DNA of 64,000 nucleotides. It comes from Sphingomonas sp. Y57. Lineage in GTDB: Bacteria; Pseudomonadota; Alphaproteobacteria; Sphingomonadales; Sphingomonadaceae. A program made the position numbers and the translations under genes. Below are positions 52,730-61,631 of the stretch, piece by piece. The stretch covers positions 1-64,000 of the forward strand of contig NZ_LDES01000095.1 in assembly GCF_001015195.1 (NCBI RefSeq). The letters are read 5' to 3'. Positions within the stretch are counted from its first letter, which is position 1. Each line of letters opens with the position of its first letter. Below the pieces are notes generated by a model. The model made no database searches. It was not told the DNA's origin and worked only from the letters and a program-made list of their open reading frames with translations.

Positions 52730-55700
52730 ATGAGCGACACACCAGCTTTTGCCGCCTTCGCGCCCGTCATCAGCCCCCCCACACCGCTGCGGCGCGCGAT
52801 CACCGCGGCATACCGCCGTCCCGAAGCAGACTGCCTCGCACCGCTGCTCGAACAAGCGAAGCTGCCGGCCGAAACCGGGGCTGCCGCAGCGCAAACCGCC
52901 GCACAGTTAATCACCGCGCTGCGCGCCAAACGGTCGGGCAGCGGGGTGGAGGGGCTCGTCCAGGAATTCTCGCTGTCGAGCCAGGAAGGCGTCGCACTGA
53001 TGTGTCTCGCCGAGGCATTGCTGCGCATTCCCGACGACGCCACACGCGACGCGCTCATCCGGGACAAGATCGCCGCGGGCGATTGGAAATCGCATGTCGG
53101 CGGCGGACGATCCCTGTTCGTCAATGCGGCGACCTGGGGCCTCGTCGTCACCGGCAAGCTGCTCGACAGCGTCAACGACCGCGGCCTCGCAGCGGCGCTC
53201 ACCCGCCTGATCGCGCGGACCGGCGAGCCGGTGATCCGCCGCGCGGTCGATCTCGCGATGCGGATGATGGGCGAGCAGTTCGTGACCGGCGAGACGATCG
53301 CGGAGGCGCTGAAACGCGCTCGCGCGATGGAGGCGCAGGGCTTCCGCTACAGCTATGACATGCTCGGCGAGGCCGCGACCACAGCCGCCGACGCCGCGCG
53401 CTATTATGCGGATTATGAGCGCGCGATCCACGCGATCGGGGAAGCCGCCGCCCAGAAGGGCGTCTATGAGGGCCCCGGCATCTCGATCAAACTCTCGGCG
53501 CTTCACCCGCGCTATACCCGCGCCCAGGCGGACCGAGTGATGGGCGAGCTGCTGCCCAGGGTGAAGAAACTGGCCGAGCTGGCCCGGCTCTACGACATCG
53601 GCTTCAACATCGACGCCGAGGAGGCCGACCGGCTCGAACTGTCGCTCGACCTGCTGGAGAGCCTGGCGCTCGATCCCGATCTCGCCGGGTGGGACGGCCT
53701 CGGCTTCGTGGTCCAGGCCTATGGCAAGCGCTGCCCGTTCGTGATCGACTGGATCATCGACCTCGCTCGCCGCGCCGAACGCCGCATCATGGTCCGCCTG
53801 GTCAAGGGTGCCTACTGGGATGCCGAGATCAAGCGCGCCCAGGTCGACGGCCTGAGCGACTTTCCCGTCTATACCCGCAAGGTCCACACCGATGTCGCCT
53901 ATGTGGCCTGCGCGAAGAAGCTGCTCGCAGCCCGTAACGCGGTCTTCCCGCAGTTCGCGACGCACAATGCGCAGAGCCTCGCCGCCATATACCATATGGC
54001 GGGCCCGGACTTCACGGTCGGCGACTATGAATTTCAGTGCCTCCACGGGATGGGCGAGCCGCTTTACGAGGAGGTCGTCGGCACCCAGAAGCTCGACCGG
54101 CCCTGTCGCATCTATGCCCCGGTCGGCACGCATGAGACGCTGCTCGCCTATCTCGTCCGTCGCCTTCTGGAGAACGGGGCCAATTCCTCGTTCGTGAACC
54201 GGATCGGCGACCCCGCCGTGCCGATCGAGGATCTGACCGCCGACCCGGTCGAGATCGCGCGCGCGATCGAGCCGGTCGCGCCCCACCCGCTGATCGCGCT
54301 TCCCGGCGATCTCTATCCGGACCGGCGCAATTCGGCGGGCATCGACCTCAGCGACGAGGACGCGCTTGCCGCCCTCGCCGAAGCGCTGCGCGCCAGCGCC
54401 AGCCAGCACTGGCATGCTAGGCCCTTGATCGACGGTCTCCAGATCGAGCGCCGCGAGCTGGCGGTGGCGAACCCCGCCGATCACCGCGACATCGTCGGCA
54501 CGGTCGCGTTCGCCGCCGAACGGGACGCGCGTGCGGCGGCACAAGGCGCGACACGCGCCGCGCCCGGCTGGGCCGCCACGCCGGTCGCCGAGCGCGCCGC
54601 CATGCTCGACCGCGCGGCCGACGCGATGCAGGCGAATATGGCGACGCTGATGGGGCTTGCCATCCGCGAGGCCGGCAAGTCCGCCGCCAACGCCGTCGCC
54701 GAAGTCCGCGAGGGCATCGATTTCCTGCGTTATTATGCCGAGCGCGCCCGCACGACGCTCGGTGAGGCGCAGGCGCCGCTCGGACCGGTCGTCTGCATCA
54801 GCCCGTGGAACTTCCCGCTCGCCATTTTCACGGGCCAGGTCGCCGCAGCGCTGGTCGCCGGCAATCCGGTGCTGGCCAAGCCCGCCGAGGAAACGCCGCT
54901 GATCGCCGCCGAAGTGGTCCGCATCCTCCATCATGCCGGCGTGCCCGCCCCCGTGCTGCAGTTCATTCCCGGCGATGGCGCGATCGGAGCGGCGCTCGTT
55001 GCCGCGCCCGATATCGCCGGCGTGATGTTCACCGGGTCGACCGAGGTGGGACGCCTGATCCAGAAGCAGCTCGCCACCCGCCTTTCCCCCTTGGGGAAGC
55101 CGATCCCTCTGATCGCCGAGACCGGCGGCCAGAATGCGATGATCGTCGACAGTTCGGCGCTGGCCGAGCAGGTCGTCGCCGACGTCATCGCGTCGGCCTT
55201 CGACAGCGCCGGCCAGCGCTGTTCGGCGTTGCGCATCCTGGCGCTGCAGGACGAGGTCGCCGATCGCACGCTCGCGATGCTGAAAGGTGCGCTCAAGGAG
55301 CTGCGCATCGGCCGGCCGGACCGGCTCTCGATCGACATCGGTCCGGTTATCACCAGCGAGGCGCGGGAGAATATCCTCCTCCACGTCGCCGCAATGCGCG
55401 CCAAGGGCCATCATGTGGAGCAGCAAAGCCTGCCCGCGGAAGCCAGATTTGGCAGCTTCGTTGCCCCGACGATCATCGAGATCGACACCATCGCCGATCT
55501 CAAGCGCGAGGTCTTCGGCCCGGTGCTCCATGTGCTTCGCTTCAAGCGCGACAGGCTCGACGAGCTGATCGACGCGGTCAACGCGACCGGCTACGGTCTA
55601 ACCTTCGGGCTGCACACGCGGCTCGACGAGACGATCGATCATGTCACCGGTCGCGTGAAGGCCGGCAATCTCTACATCAACCGCAACGTCATCGGCGCGA

Positions 55701-56365
55701 TCGTCGGCGTTCAGCCGTTCGGTGGGCGCGGCCTTTCGGGCACCGGTCCCAAAGCGGGCGGACCGCTCTATCTGAACCGCCTGGTCCAGGAGCCGATGCC
55801 TGCCAGCAGCCAGGGGGGAGGCCCGCTCGGTGGCGCTCTGGCCGATTTCGCGACCTGGCTCGACGGCCATGGCGAGGCCGCGGCGGCGAGGCAGGCGCGC
55901 GCCTATGGCGCCGCCTCGCAGGTCGGTCGGACGGTCGAGCTTCCCGGCCCCGTCGGCGAACGCAATCTCTATGCGCTGCACCCGCGCGGCTGCATCCTGC
56001 TGAAGCCCCGGACGGCGCGCGGGCTGTACGAACAGATCGCGGCGGTCCTCGCGACCGGCTGCGACGGCGTGATCGACGGCATGGACATCCCGGCGAACCT
56101 GCCGCGAAGCGTTGCCCTCCGGCTGTCGACACATGGCAGCAAGCCGGTCGCCGCCGTGCTGGTCGAGGGCGAGTGCGATGATCTGCTCGCCACCGCCAGG
56201 GATGTGGCCGAGGGTTCGGACATGATCCTGTCGGTCCATGCGGCGTCCACGGCGCAATGCATGGCGGGCGGGGCCTATCAGCCCGATTGGCTGCTCGAGG
56301 AGATCTCGACCTCGATCAACACCACCGCCGCCGGCGGCAATGCGACGCTGATGGCGATCGGATAG
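52730..56365 (+). CDS. putA: bifunctional proline dehydrogenase / pyrroline-5-carboxylate dehydrogenase
   Basis: 1211 aa. No N-terminal ribbon-helix-helix domain, so it is not self-regulating, in agreement with the divergent Lrp gene. The FAD-dependent proline dehydrogenase barrel spans about residues 150-480 (FNIDAEEADRLELSLDLL near 290, KGAYWDAEIK). The aldehyde dehydrogenase part spans about 560-1030, with AETGGQNAM and the catalytic Cys near residue 829 in GQRCSALR. A C-terminal ALDH-like tail follows. It oxidises L-proline to glutamate and is the end point for proline made by the imino-acid genes in this window. Confidence 0.96.
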   Translation: MSDTPAFAAFAPVISPPTPLRRAITAAYRRPEADCLAPLLEQAKLPAETGAAAAQTAAQLITALRAKRSGSGVEGLVQEFSLSSQEGVALMCLAEALLRIPDDATRDALIRDKIAAGDWKSHVGGGRSLFVNAATWGLVVTGKLLDSVNDRGLAAALTRLIARTGEPVIRRAVDLAMRMMGEQFVTGETIAEALKRARAMEAQGFRYSYDMLGEAATTAADAARYYADYERAIHAIGEAAAQKGVYEGPGISIKLSALHPRYTRAQADRVMGELLPRVKKLAELARLYDIGFNIDAEEADRLELSLDLLESLALDPDLAGWDGLGFVVQAYGKRCPFVIDWIIDLARRAERRIMVRLVKGAYWDAEIKRAQVDGLSDFPVYTRKVHTDVAYVACAKKLLAARNAVFPQFATHNAQSLAAIYHMAGPDFTVGDYEFQCLHGMGEPLYEEVVGTQKLDRPCRIYAPVGTHETLLAYLVRRLLENGANSSFVNRIGDPAVPIEDLTADPVEIARAIEPVAPHPLIALPGDLYPDRRNSAGIDLSDEDALAALAEALRASASQHWHARPLIDGLQIERRELAVANPADHRDIVGTVAFAAERDARAAAQGATRAAPGWAATPVAERAAMLDRAADAMQANMATLMGLAIREAGKSAANAVAEVREGIDFLRYYAERARTTLGEAQAPLGPVVCISPWNFPLAIFTGQVAAALVAGNPVLAKPAEETPLIAAEVVRILHHAGVPAPVLQFIPGDGAIGAALVAAPDIAGVMFTGSTEVGRLIQKQLATRLSPLGKPIPLIAETGGQNAMIVDSSALAEQVVADVIASAFDSAGQRCSALRILALQDEVADRTLAMLKGALKELRIGRPDRLSIDIGPVITSEARENILLHVAAMRAKGHHVEQQSLPAEARFGSFVAPTIIEIDTIADLKREVFGPVLHVLRFKRDRLDELIDAVNATGYGLTFGLHTRLDETIDHVTGRVKAGNLYINRNVIGAIVGVQPFGGRGLSGTGPKAGGPLYLNRLVQEPMPASSQGGGPLGGALADFATWLDGHGEAAAARQARAYGAASQVGRTVELPGPVGERNLYALHPRGCILLKPRTARGLYEQIAAVLATGCDGVIDGMDIPANLPRSVALRLSTHGSKPVAAVLVEGECDDLLATARDVAEGSDMILSVHAASTAQCMAGGAYQPDWLLEEISTSINTTAAGGNATLMAIG

Positions 56366-56406
56366 CTGCCCCGCGTCAGCAAGAGGTCGGGATAAAAGGA
56401 AAGGAC

Positions 56407-56562
56407 ATGATCGCTATGGATCAGAAGCGCATTCCGCCAGTCAGGATCGAGGAGCAGGCGCGTTCCGCGCCATCGGTGCCCAAAGCGCCGGTGAAGGTCG
56501 GCGAGGGCAGCGTGGGATCGGCGGCGGTCGCTGCCGCCCTCCTCTACATCACCCGCCGCTAG
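56407..56562 (+). CDS. small unknown protein, 51 aa
   Basis: Starts at ATG 56407 behind AAAGGAAAGG, 41 bases after the putA stop, and ends seven bases before the DUF3422 start. The sequence has a basic, Pro-rich front (QKRIPPVRIEE) and a short hydrophobic C-terminus (GSVGSAAVAAALLYITRR). No family recognised. The good ribosome site and snug fit between two genes speak for a real gene, but it is too short to be sure. Confidence 0.45.
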   Translation: MIAMDQKRIPPVRIEEQARSAPSVPKAPVKVGEGSVGSAAVAAALLYITRR

Positions 56563-56569
56563 CATCGTC

Positions 56570-57826
56570 GTGGCCATCGGAGCCAGGATCGACAGGGGAT
56601 CGCCCTGTTCCGCTCGGACGGCCAAAGCCCTGCCCTTGCAATCCCACCGCGATCGCGCTCGGGTCCTCGATGAGCTCCACGCCCGACCATTTTCTCCCGC
56701 CGACACCCCCTGTCGCCTGCTGCATTTCGCGTTTCAGGTCGACGATGATGCTGCCGAGCGGGATCGGCTCGGCATCGAGCGGCGGGCAGCCGCCGAGGCG
56801 GGCTCGAATGGCACTATGGGGGACAGGCGCCATGTAACCCTCGGCGATGGCCATCTGCGCTGGGAACGGCACAGCGAGTTCGTAAGCTACACGCTGCGCA
56901 TTCCTTGGGATGGGCAGGCGAAATGGCCAGAGGACTTGACCGCGCCGGGACCTTTGCTGGTCGCAGTGGATCTGCGGATGATGGCGCAGGCGGCAGGGCA
57001 GAGCGCGATGGTTCGCACGTCGATCGTCGATGATCGGGCCATCCTCGAGACGAACTTCGCTGCCGACGAGAATGGCTTTGTCGCCATGACGATCATCAAT
57101 TGCGACATGAACCAGGCAATGGCCGGTGCGACCGTCCAACGGGTCCTGGAGATCGAGACATACAGGTGCTTCGCCCTGCTCGGCTTACCCGTGGCCGAAC
57201 AGTCCGCCCGGGTGATGGCGGCCATCGAGAACGCGCTGCCATCGCTCATGGAGGATATGGACGCGGCGTCGAGCCTCGAGGACAACAAGGATCTCCTCGA
57301 ACGCCTGACCTGCATGTCGCTGGAGCTTGAGCGCAATAGCGCGGCGACGCATTTCCGGTTCGGCGCGACCAAAGCCTATGCCGAGCTGGTGCGACTGCGC
57401 ATCGAGGCGCTCGCGGAACGCCCCGATTTGGATCATCAAAGCCTAGTCGCTTTCTTTTCGCGGCGATTCGACCCCGCGGTCAGGACCTGTGCGACCTGCG
57501 CGGAGCGCGAGGCGAACCTGGCGAGGAAGCTCACCCGCGCCGCACAGCTCTTGCGGACGCGGGTCGAGATCGCCCTCGAAAGCCAGAATCGCGACCTTCT
57601 CGCAACGATGAACGATCGCGCCCGGCTGCAGTTGAGGCTTCAGCAGACGGTCGAAGGCCTCTCGGTCGCGGCCATCGCATATTATGTCGCCAGCCTTCTC
57701 CACCTCTTCCTGTCCGGGATCGAGTTCTTCAAAGGTGCGCTCGCGGTCGATCGCATGACGGCGATCGCGATCATCCCCATCCTCCTGGTCGTCCATCGCT
57801 TCACGAGCCGCTTCAGGCCGTCATAG
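56570..57826 (+). CDS. DUF3422 family membrane-anchored protein
   Basis: 418 aa from a GTG at 56570. Typical marks are DELHARPF near the start and, toward the end, LARKLTRAAQLLRTRVEIAL followed by LQQTVEGLSVAAIAYY. Two hydrophobic segments close the protein (about residues 362-385 and 392-410). The family is widespread in Proteobacteria with no established function. It is in the same direction as putA; a link to proline metabolism is not shown. Confidence 0.88.
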   Translation: MAIGARIDRGSPCSARTAKALPLQSHRDRARVLDELHARPFSPADTPCRLLHFAFQVDDDAAERDRLGIERRAAAEAGSNGTMGDRRHVTLGDGHLRWERHSEFVSYTLRIPWDGQAKWPEDLTAPGPLLVAVDLRMMAQAAGQSAMVRTSIVDDRAILETNFAADENGFVAMTIINCDMNQAMAGATVQRVLEIETYRCFALLGLPVAEQSARVMAAIENALPSLMEDMDAASSLEDNKDLLERLTCMSLELERNSAATHFRFGATKAYAELVRLRIEALAERPDLDHQSLVAFFSRRFDPAVRTCATCAEREANLARKLTRAAQLLRTRVEIALESQNRDLLATMNDRARLQLRLQQTVEGLSVAAIAYYVASLLHLFLSGIEFFKGALAVDRMTAIAIIPILLVVHRFTSRFRPS

Positions 57827-58195
57827 CGGCCATCCCGCCGACTGCAGAGAATGGGCATCGTCGGCCCTCGACGCGATGCACCCTTCGCGCCCGCCCTCCC
57901 CGATGGCGATCGACAGCCAGGCAGCAGAATCGCCCATGTCGGCGACCTGCTGGCCTTGCGTCGCGCTTGGCCGGCCGAGCAGATGTACGGGGAGCCGAGC
58001 GATGAGCGCTGGTCCTTGCGTTGAGGATCGCAGGCGCTCCCGATCCGCTGATGCTTGAAGGACGCGTCCCCGCACGGCCTCTGCGATCCGTCGCGGCCAA
58101 GCGATGCCGGCGCCATCGGGCGCGTGCGGCTTCAGCTGCTTTCCCGACCGCTCGCCTCGACGCGCGAGGTGCCGCAGCGACACGCCCAAGCGGGC
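57827..58195. other. 369-base gap between convergent genes, nothing recognised
   Basis: Lies between the DUF3422 stop and the aminopeptidase stop. Short open frames on both strands lack start signals and family content. No strong hairpin with a T-run was seen. Confidence 0.5.
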
Positions 58196-60061
58196 TCAAC
58201 CCTTGCCGGGATCCGCCGCCGATAGTTCGAGATAGGGCGCCAGAAAGTCCTGTAGGTAGCGTTTCACGCTTCCATCGAGCAGGGGCGACAGATCGTCCCA
58301 CACCGACCGATGATAGGAGCGCAACCATTGAACCTCCTCGCGGCTCATCAGCTTCCAGTCGATCAGGGCCGGATCGATCGGCAGGCGGGAGATGGTCTCG
58401 AACCGGAGGAACCCCGCGCTATCCGCGTCGACGACCGCCATATGGCTCTCGATGCGAAGACCAAAATCTCCGTCGGCATAATATCCAGGTTCGTTCGAGA
58501 CGATCATCCCGCGCACGAGGACATCGCTGGTCGCGTTGGGCTCCTTGGCGATCGAGGGCCCCTCATGGATGTTGAGGAAGTTGCCAACGCCGTGGCCGGT
58601 CGAGTGGCCATAATCCATGCCATGCTCCCAGAGCGGCATGCGCGCGAGGGCGTCGAGGGCGAAAGACCTCGTGCCTTGCGGAAAGCGCGCCCGTGCCAGC
58701 GCGATATATCCCTTAAGGACTAGGCTATGCGCCAGCACATGCCGCGGCTCTGGTGGCGCGACCGCGACGGTCAGCGTGTTGTCGGTCGTTCCTCCCCGAT
58801 ATTGGCCACCTGAATCGATCCACAGCAGGGGGTGTTCTCCGACCAGGAGCGCGCGCCCCGGCTCCGGCACCTGATGCGGCCTCGCGCCATGGACGCCCGA
58901 GGCGACCATGATCGGCATCGAGGCGCCGAGATAGGCGGGTGATGTGCGGCGCAGCCGTTCGAGTTCGCGCGCGACCGCCAGTTCATTGATGGCTTCCCGC
59001 CCGCCCTCATCCCGCAGCCACGCCATCAAGCGCACGACAGCGACGGCATCGATGATATGGGCGCGCCTCGCTCCATCGACCTCGACGGCGGACTTTCGCC
59101 ACCGGCCGCGCGAGATGCTGTCGTCGCTGCGGACCCGGGCCTGGCCGGCGATCATGGTCCTGAGCGATGCCGCGGTCCGTCGCGGGTTGAGCGCGATGTC
59201 GCCGAGACCCGCCGCGTCGCGCAGCCGCTCCTCAAACCGCGCCGCCTCGAAGCATGTCACCGCGCCGCGCAGCCGGGCCGTGACCGCGACATCGACCTTG
59301 TCCAAGGCGACGAACCACTCGACCACGCCATCCGATCGGATGATCAACCGGCTCGGGCAACTCGGGACGACATGCCATTCCCCGGCGTCGGTGACGAACT
59401 CGGGCCCGGTGGCGCGAATATTGAGCAGCCACGAGACGTCCTCCGGATCGGCGACCATCAACGCGCCGAGCCGTGCTGCCGCGACATGACGCTGGGCGTC
59501 CGCGATCTTGTCCGACGAGGCGCGTCCGGCGAACTCGAGCGGATAATCCACGATGACGGGGTTGTGGGGCCCAGGCCGGTGCTCCCACAGCGCGTCGATC
59601 TCGCCAACGGATCGCTCGACAAGGCTCAGCCCGAGCTCGTCCGCCTGAGCCTGCCAGAGGTCGAAATCGATGATCGAATGCAGCGCGGGGAGAAGCGCGA
59701 GAACATCGCTTCGCGTCAGGTTCGCGCCCAGCCAGGCGAGGCGTGCCTCCGCGGTCGCCGCAACCGGATCGAGACCGGCCGAACCGCACTGTTCGGCCGC
59801 CTGCGCGCGGTAGCGGCTGTCGACGATGATCGCGCCACCGCGCGCGGTGATGATCGCCACGCCGGTCGAGCCGCCAAAGCCTGTCGCCCATTTGAGGCGC
59901 CGGTTCGCCGGGGGCCCGAACTCGCTGACATGTTCGTCGGTGGACGGTATCACGAGGCCGGCGAGGCCGTGGCGGCCGAGCCACGCCCGGATCGCCTTCA
60001 CCCCGAGCCGGCTCGATCGGTCAGAATCGGGTCGTCTGCCCAGATCGGAAGGCTGGTTCAT
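58196..60061 (-). CDS. Xaa-Pro aminopeptidase (M24B)
   Basis: 621 aa, the long three-domain form. Two creatinase-like N-terminal domains (AWLGRHGLAGLVIPSTDEHVSE opening split by domain, GGAIIVDSRYRAQA) precede the pita-bread catalytic domain. Metal ligands are visible: WIDSGGQY and GTTDNT (two Asp), GHGVGNF (His), SNEPGYY (Glu) and RFETISR (Glu). It removes an N-terminal residue before proline in the cytoplasm, releasing proline-containing products for PutA. It starts 16 bases after the aldehyde dehydrogenase stop, so the two are co-transcribed. Confidence 0.93.
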   Translation of the reverse strand: MNQPSDLGRRPDSDRSSRLGVKAIRAWLGRHGLAGLVIPSTDEHVSEFGPPANRRLKWATGFGGSTGVAIITARGGAIIVDSRYRAQAAEQCGSAGLDPVAATAEARLAWLGANLTRSDVLALLPALHSIIDFDLWQAQADELGLSLVERSVGEIDALWEHRPGPHNPVIVDYPLEFAGRASSDKIADAQRHVAAARLGALMVADPEDVSWLLNIRATGPEFVTDAGEWHVVPSCPSRLIIRSDGVVEWFVALDKVDVAVTARLRGAVTCFEAARFEERLRDAAGLGDIALNPRRTAASLRTMIAGQARVRSDDSISRGRWRKSAVEVDGARRAHIIDAVAVVRLMAWLRDEGGREAINELAVARELERLRRTSPAYLGASMPIMVASGVHGARPHQVPEPGRALLVGEHPLLWIDSGGQYRGGTTDNTLTVAVAPPEPRHVLAHSLVLKGYIALARARFPQGTRSFALDALARMPLWEHGMDYGHSTGHGVGNFLNIHEGPSIAKEPNATSDVLVRGMIVSNEPGYYADGDFGLRIESHMAVVDADSAGFLRFETISRLPIDPALIDWKLMSREEVQWLRSYHRSVWDDLSPLLDGSVKRYLQDFLAPYLELSAADPGKG

Positions 60062-60077
60062 GCGATCTCCGATCGTC

Positions 60078-61565
60078 TCAGGCCGCGGTGGCGGGATAGT
60101 TGATCCACAAGCTCTTGCGGCGAAGATAGGCTGCCATCCCGGCGATACCGCCCTCGGGCCGCAGGCCCGACTGGCCTGCCGGTTCGAAGGCCATGGCGTG
60201 GCCCGCCCCCTCGCCTTCGGGTGGTGCTGCGTTCAGGATCACCGATGATCGCAACCCGGCCGCAACCCGCAGGCCGGTATCGATCCGCGCGGACCAGACA
60301 TAGGATATGAGGCCGTAGACCGTCCCATTGGCAATGGCGATCGCCTCCTCCTCGGACCCGAAGGCGATGAGCGACAGGACCGGCCCGAATATCTCCTGCT
60401 GCGCGATCTCGGCATCGGGTGGGACGTTGCGGAAGAGCGTGGGCGCAAAGTAGAAGCCGGGGCGCTCGGCCAGCCCTGCCCCGCCCAGGACGCGCACGAT
60501 CCCCCGCGCCTCAGCGCGCTCGACAAATCCCTGCACCCGCTCGAATTGCTGCTGCGAGGCGAGCGGCCCGAAGGTCGTCGTGCGATCGAGCGGATCGCCG
60601 ATCGCGATCTTTCCCATCAGCTCGGTCAATCGCTCGGTGACCCGGGGCTCGATCGATCGCTGGACGAGGACCCGCGAGCCGACGCTGCACAATTGGCCCT
60701 GGTTGGTCAGGATCTGCCGCGCGATGAACGCGCAGGCGGCGTCGAGGTCGACGCCATCGTCGAAGATGATGTGCGGCGACTTGCCGCCGCATTCGGCGAT
60801 GACCGCCTTCATGTTCGAGCGCCCCGCGCTTTCCGCGATGATCTTTCCGACATGGGTCGAGCCGGTGAAGGTGATGAGATCCACGTCGCTATGGTGAGCA
60901 AGGGCGGTGCCGACGGTGCTGCCAAGGCCCGGAACAACATTCAAGACGCCGCGCGGCACCCCCGCCTCCGCCGCCAGGGTGGCGAGGCGCAATGCCGCGC
61001 GCGGGGCGAGCTCCGATGGCTTGTGGACCACGCAGTTGCCCGCGGCCAGCGCCGGAGCGAGCTTGCGAAGCGCGTTCATCGTCGGGAAATTCCACGGCGT
61101 CACCGCGCCTACCACACCGAAAGGCGCCTGGATCTGGACGGCAAGGCTGCCCGCGCTGCTGTCATGGGCCTCGCCGGGGCATTTATCGACCGCCTCGGCG
61201 TAGAAGCGCATCAACGACGCCGCCGATCGCGCGCTGCCCGTGGCGAGGCCAATCGGCTTGCCCATGTCGACGGCGTCGATCCGGTCGAGGGTCGTGGCAT
61301 CGCGGTCGATCAGGTCCGCGAAGCGATGCAGCACGGCCTTGCGGATGCTCGGCGGCGACTTGTGCCAGCGCCCATCGCGAAAGGCGGCGCGTGCCGCCTC
61401 GACCGCACGATCGACGTCCCCGGGGGCTCCGATCGACATCGATGCGGTCGGCGCGGCGGTGGCGGGGTTGACGAGCTGGAGACGCCGCGTCTCGATGGAA
61501 GGCTGGAGCTCGCCATCGATCAGCGGCGCGATCTCCGCGTCCCCCTGGTCCTCGATCTCGATCAT
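60078..61565 (-). CDS. NAD(P)-dependent aldehyde dehydrogenase, second copy
   Basis: 495 aa. Conserved TPWNFPTMNALRKLAPAL, KPSEL, FTGSTHVGK, AECGGKSPH (Glu) and catalytic Cys in NQGQLCSVGSR. Full length and intact. Located between a TonB receptor and Xaa-Pro aminopeptidase in one minus-strand unit. Its aldehyde may derive from amino-acid or amine breakdown; the substrate is not readable from sequence. It is not closely similar to the enzyme at 13.2 kb beyond family level. Confidence 0.9.
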   Translation of the reverse strand: MIEIEDQGDAEIAPLIDGELQPSIETRRLQLVNPATAAPTASMSIGAPGDVDRAVEAARAAFRDGRWHKSPPSIRKAVLHRFADLIDRDATTLDRIDAVDMGKPIGLATGSARSAASLMRFYAEAVDKCPGEAHDSSAGSLAVQIQAPFGVVGAVTPWNFPTMNALRKLAPALAAGNCVVHKPSELAPRAALRLATLAAEAGVPRGVLNVVPGLGSTVGTALAHHSDVDLITFTGSTHVGKIIAESAGRSNMKAVIAECGGKSPHIIFDDGVDLDAACAFIARQILTNQGQLCSVGSRVLVQRSIEPRVTERLTELMGKIAIGDPLDRTTTFGPLASQQQFERVQGFVERAEARGIVRVLGGAGLAERPGFYFAPTLFRNVPPDAEIAQQEIFGPVLSLIAFGSEEEAIAIANGTVYGLISYVWSARIDTGLRVAAGLRSSVILNAAPPEGEGAGHAMAFEPAGQSGLRPEGGIAGMAAYLRRKSLWINYPATAA

Positions 61566-61631
61566 GATAGTGGGCCTGCCTGCGGATATGTGCTGGAAAG
61601 GAAGCGCGGCGAACCGCGCTTCCGGCCCTGG

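Noticed and set aside
52907-55531. Long open frame antisense to putA (874 aa)
   Set aside because: It is a high-GC shadow frame; its translation is rich in Arg, Gly, His and Asp without domain content, and the sense frame is a clear PutA.
56388-56398. Partial match to the GntR motif (GGATAAAA) after putA
   Set aside because: Only eight bases match, the palindromic arms are missing, and the position overlaps the ribosome-site region of the small gene.
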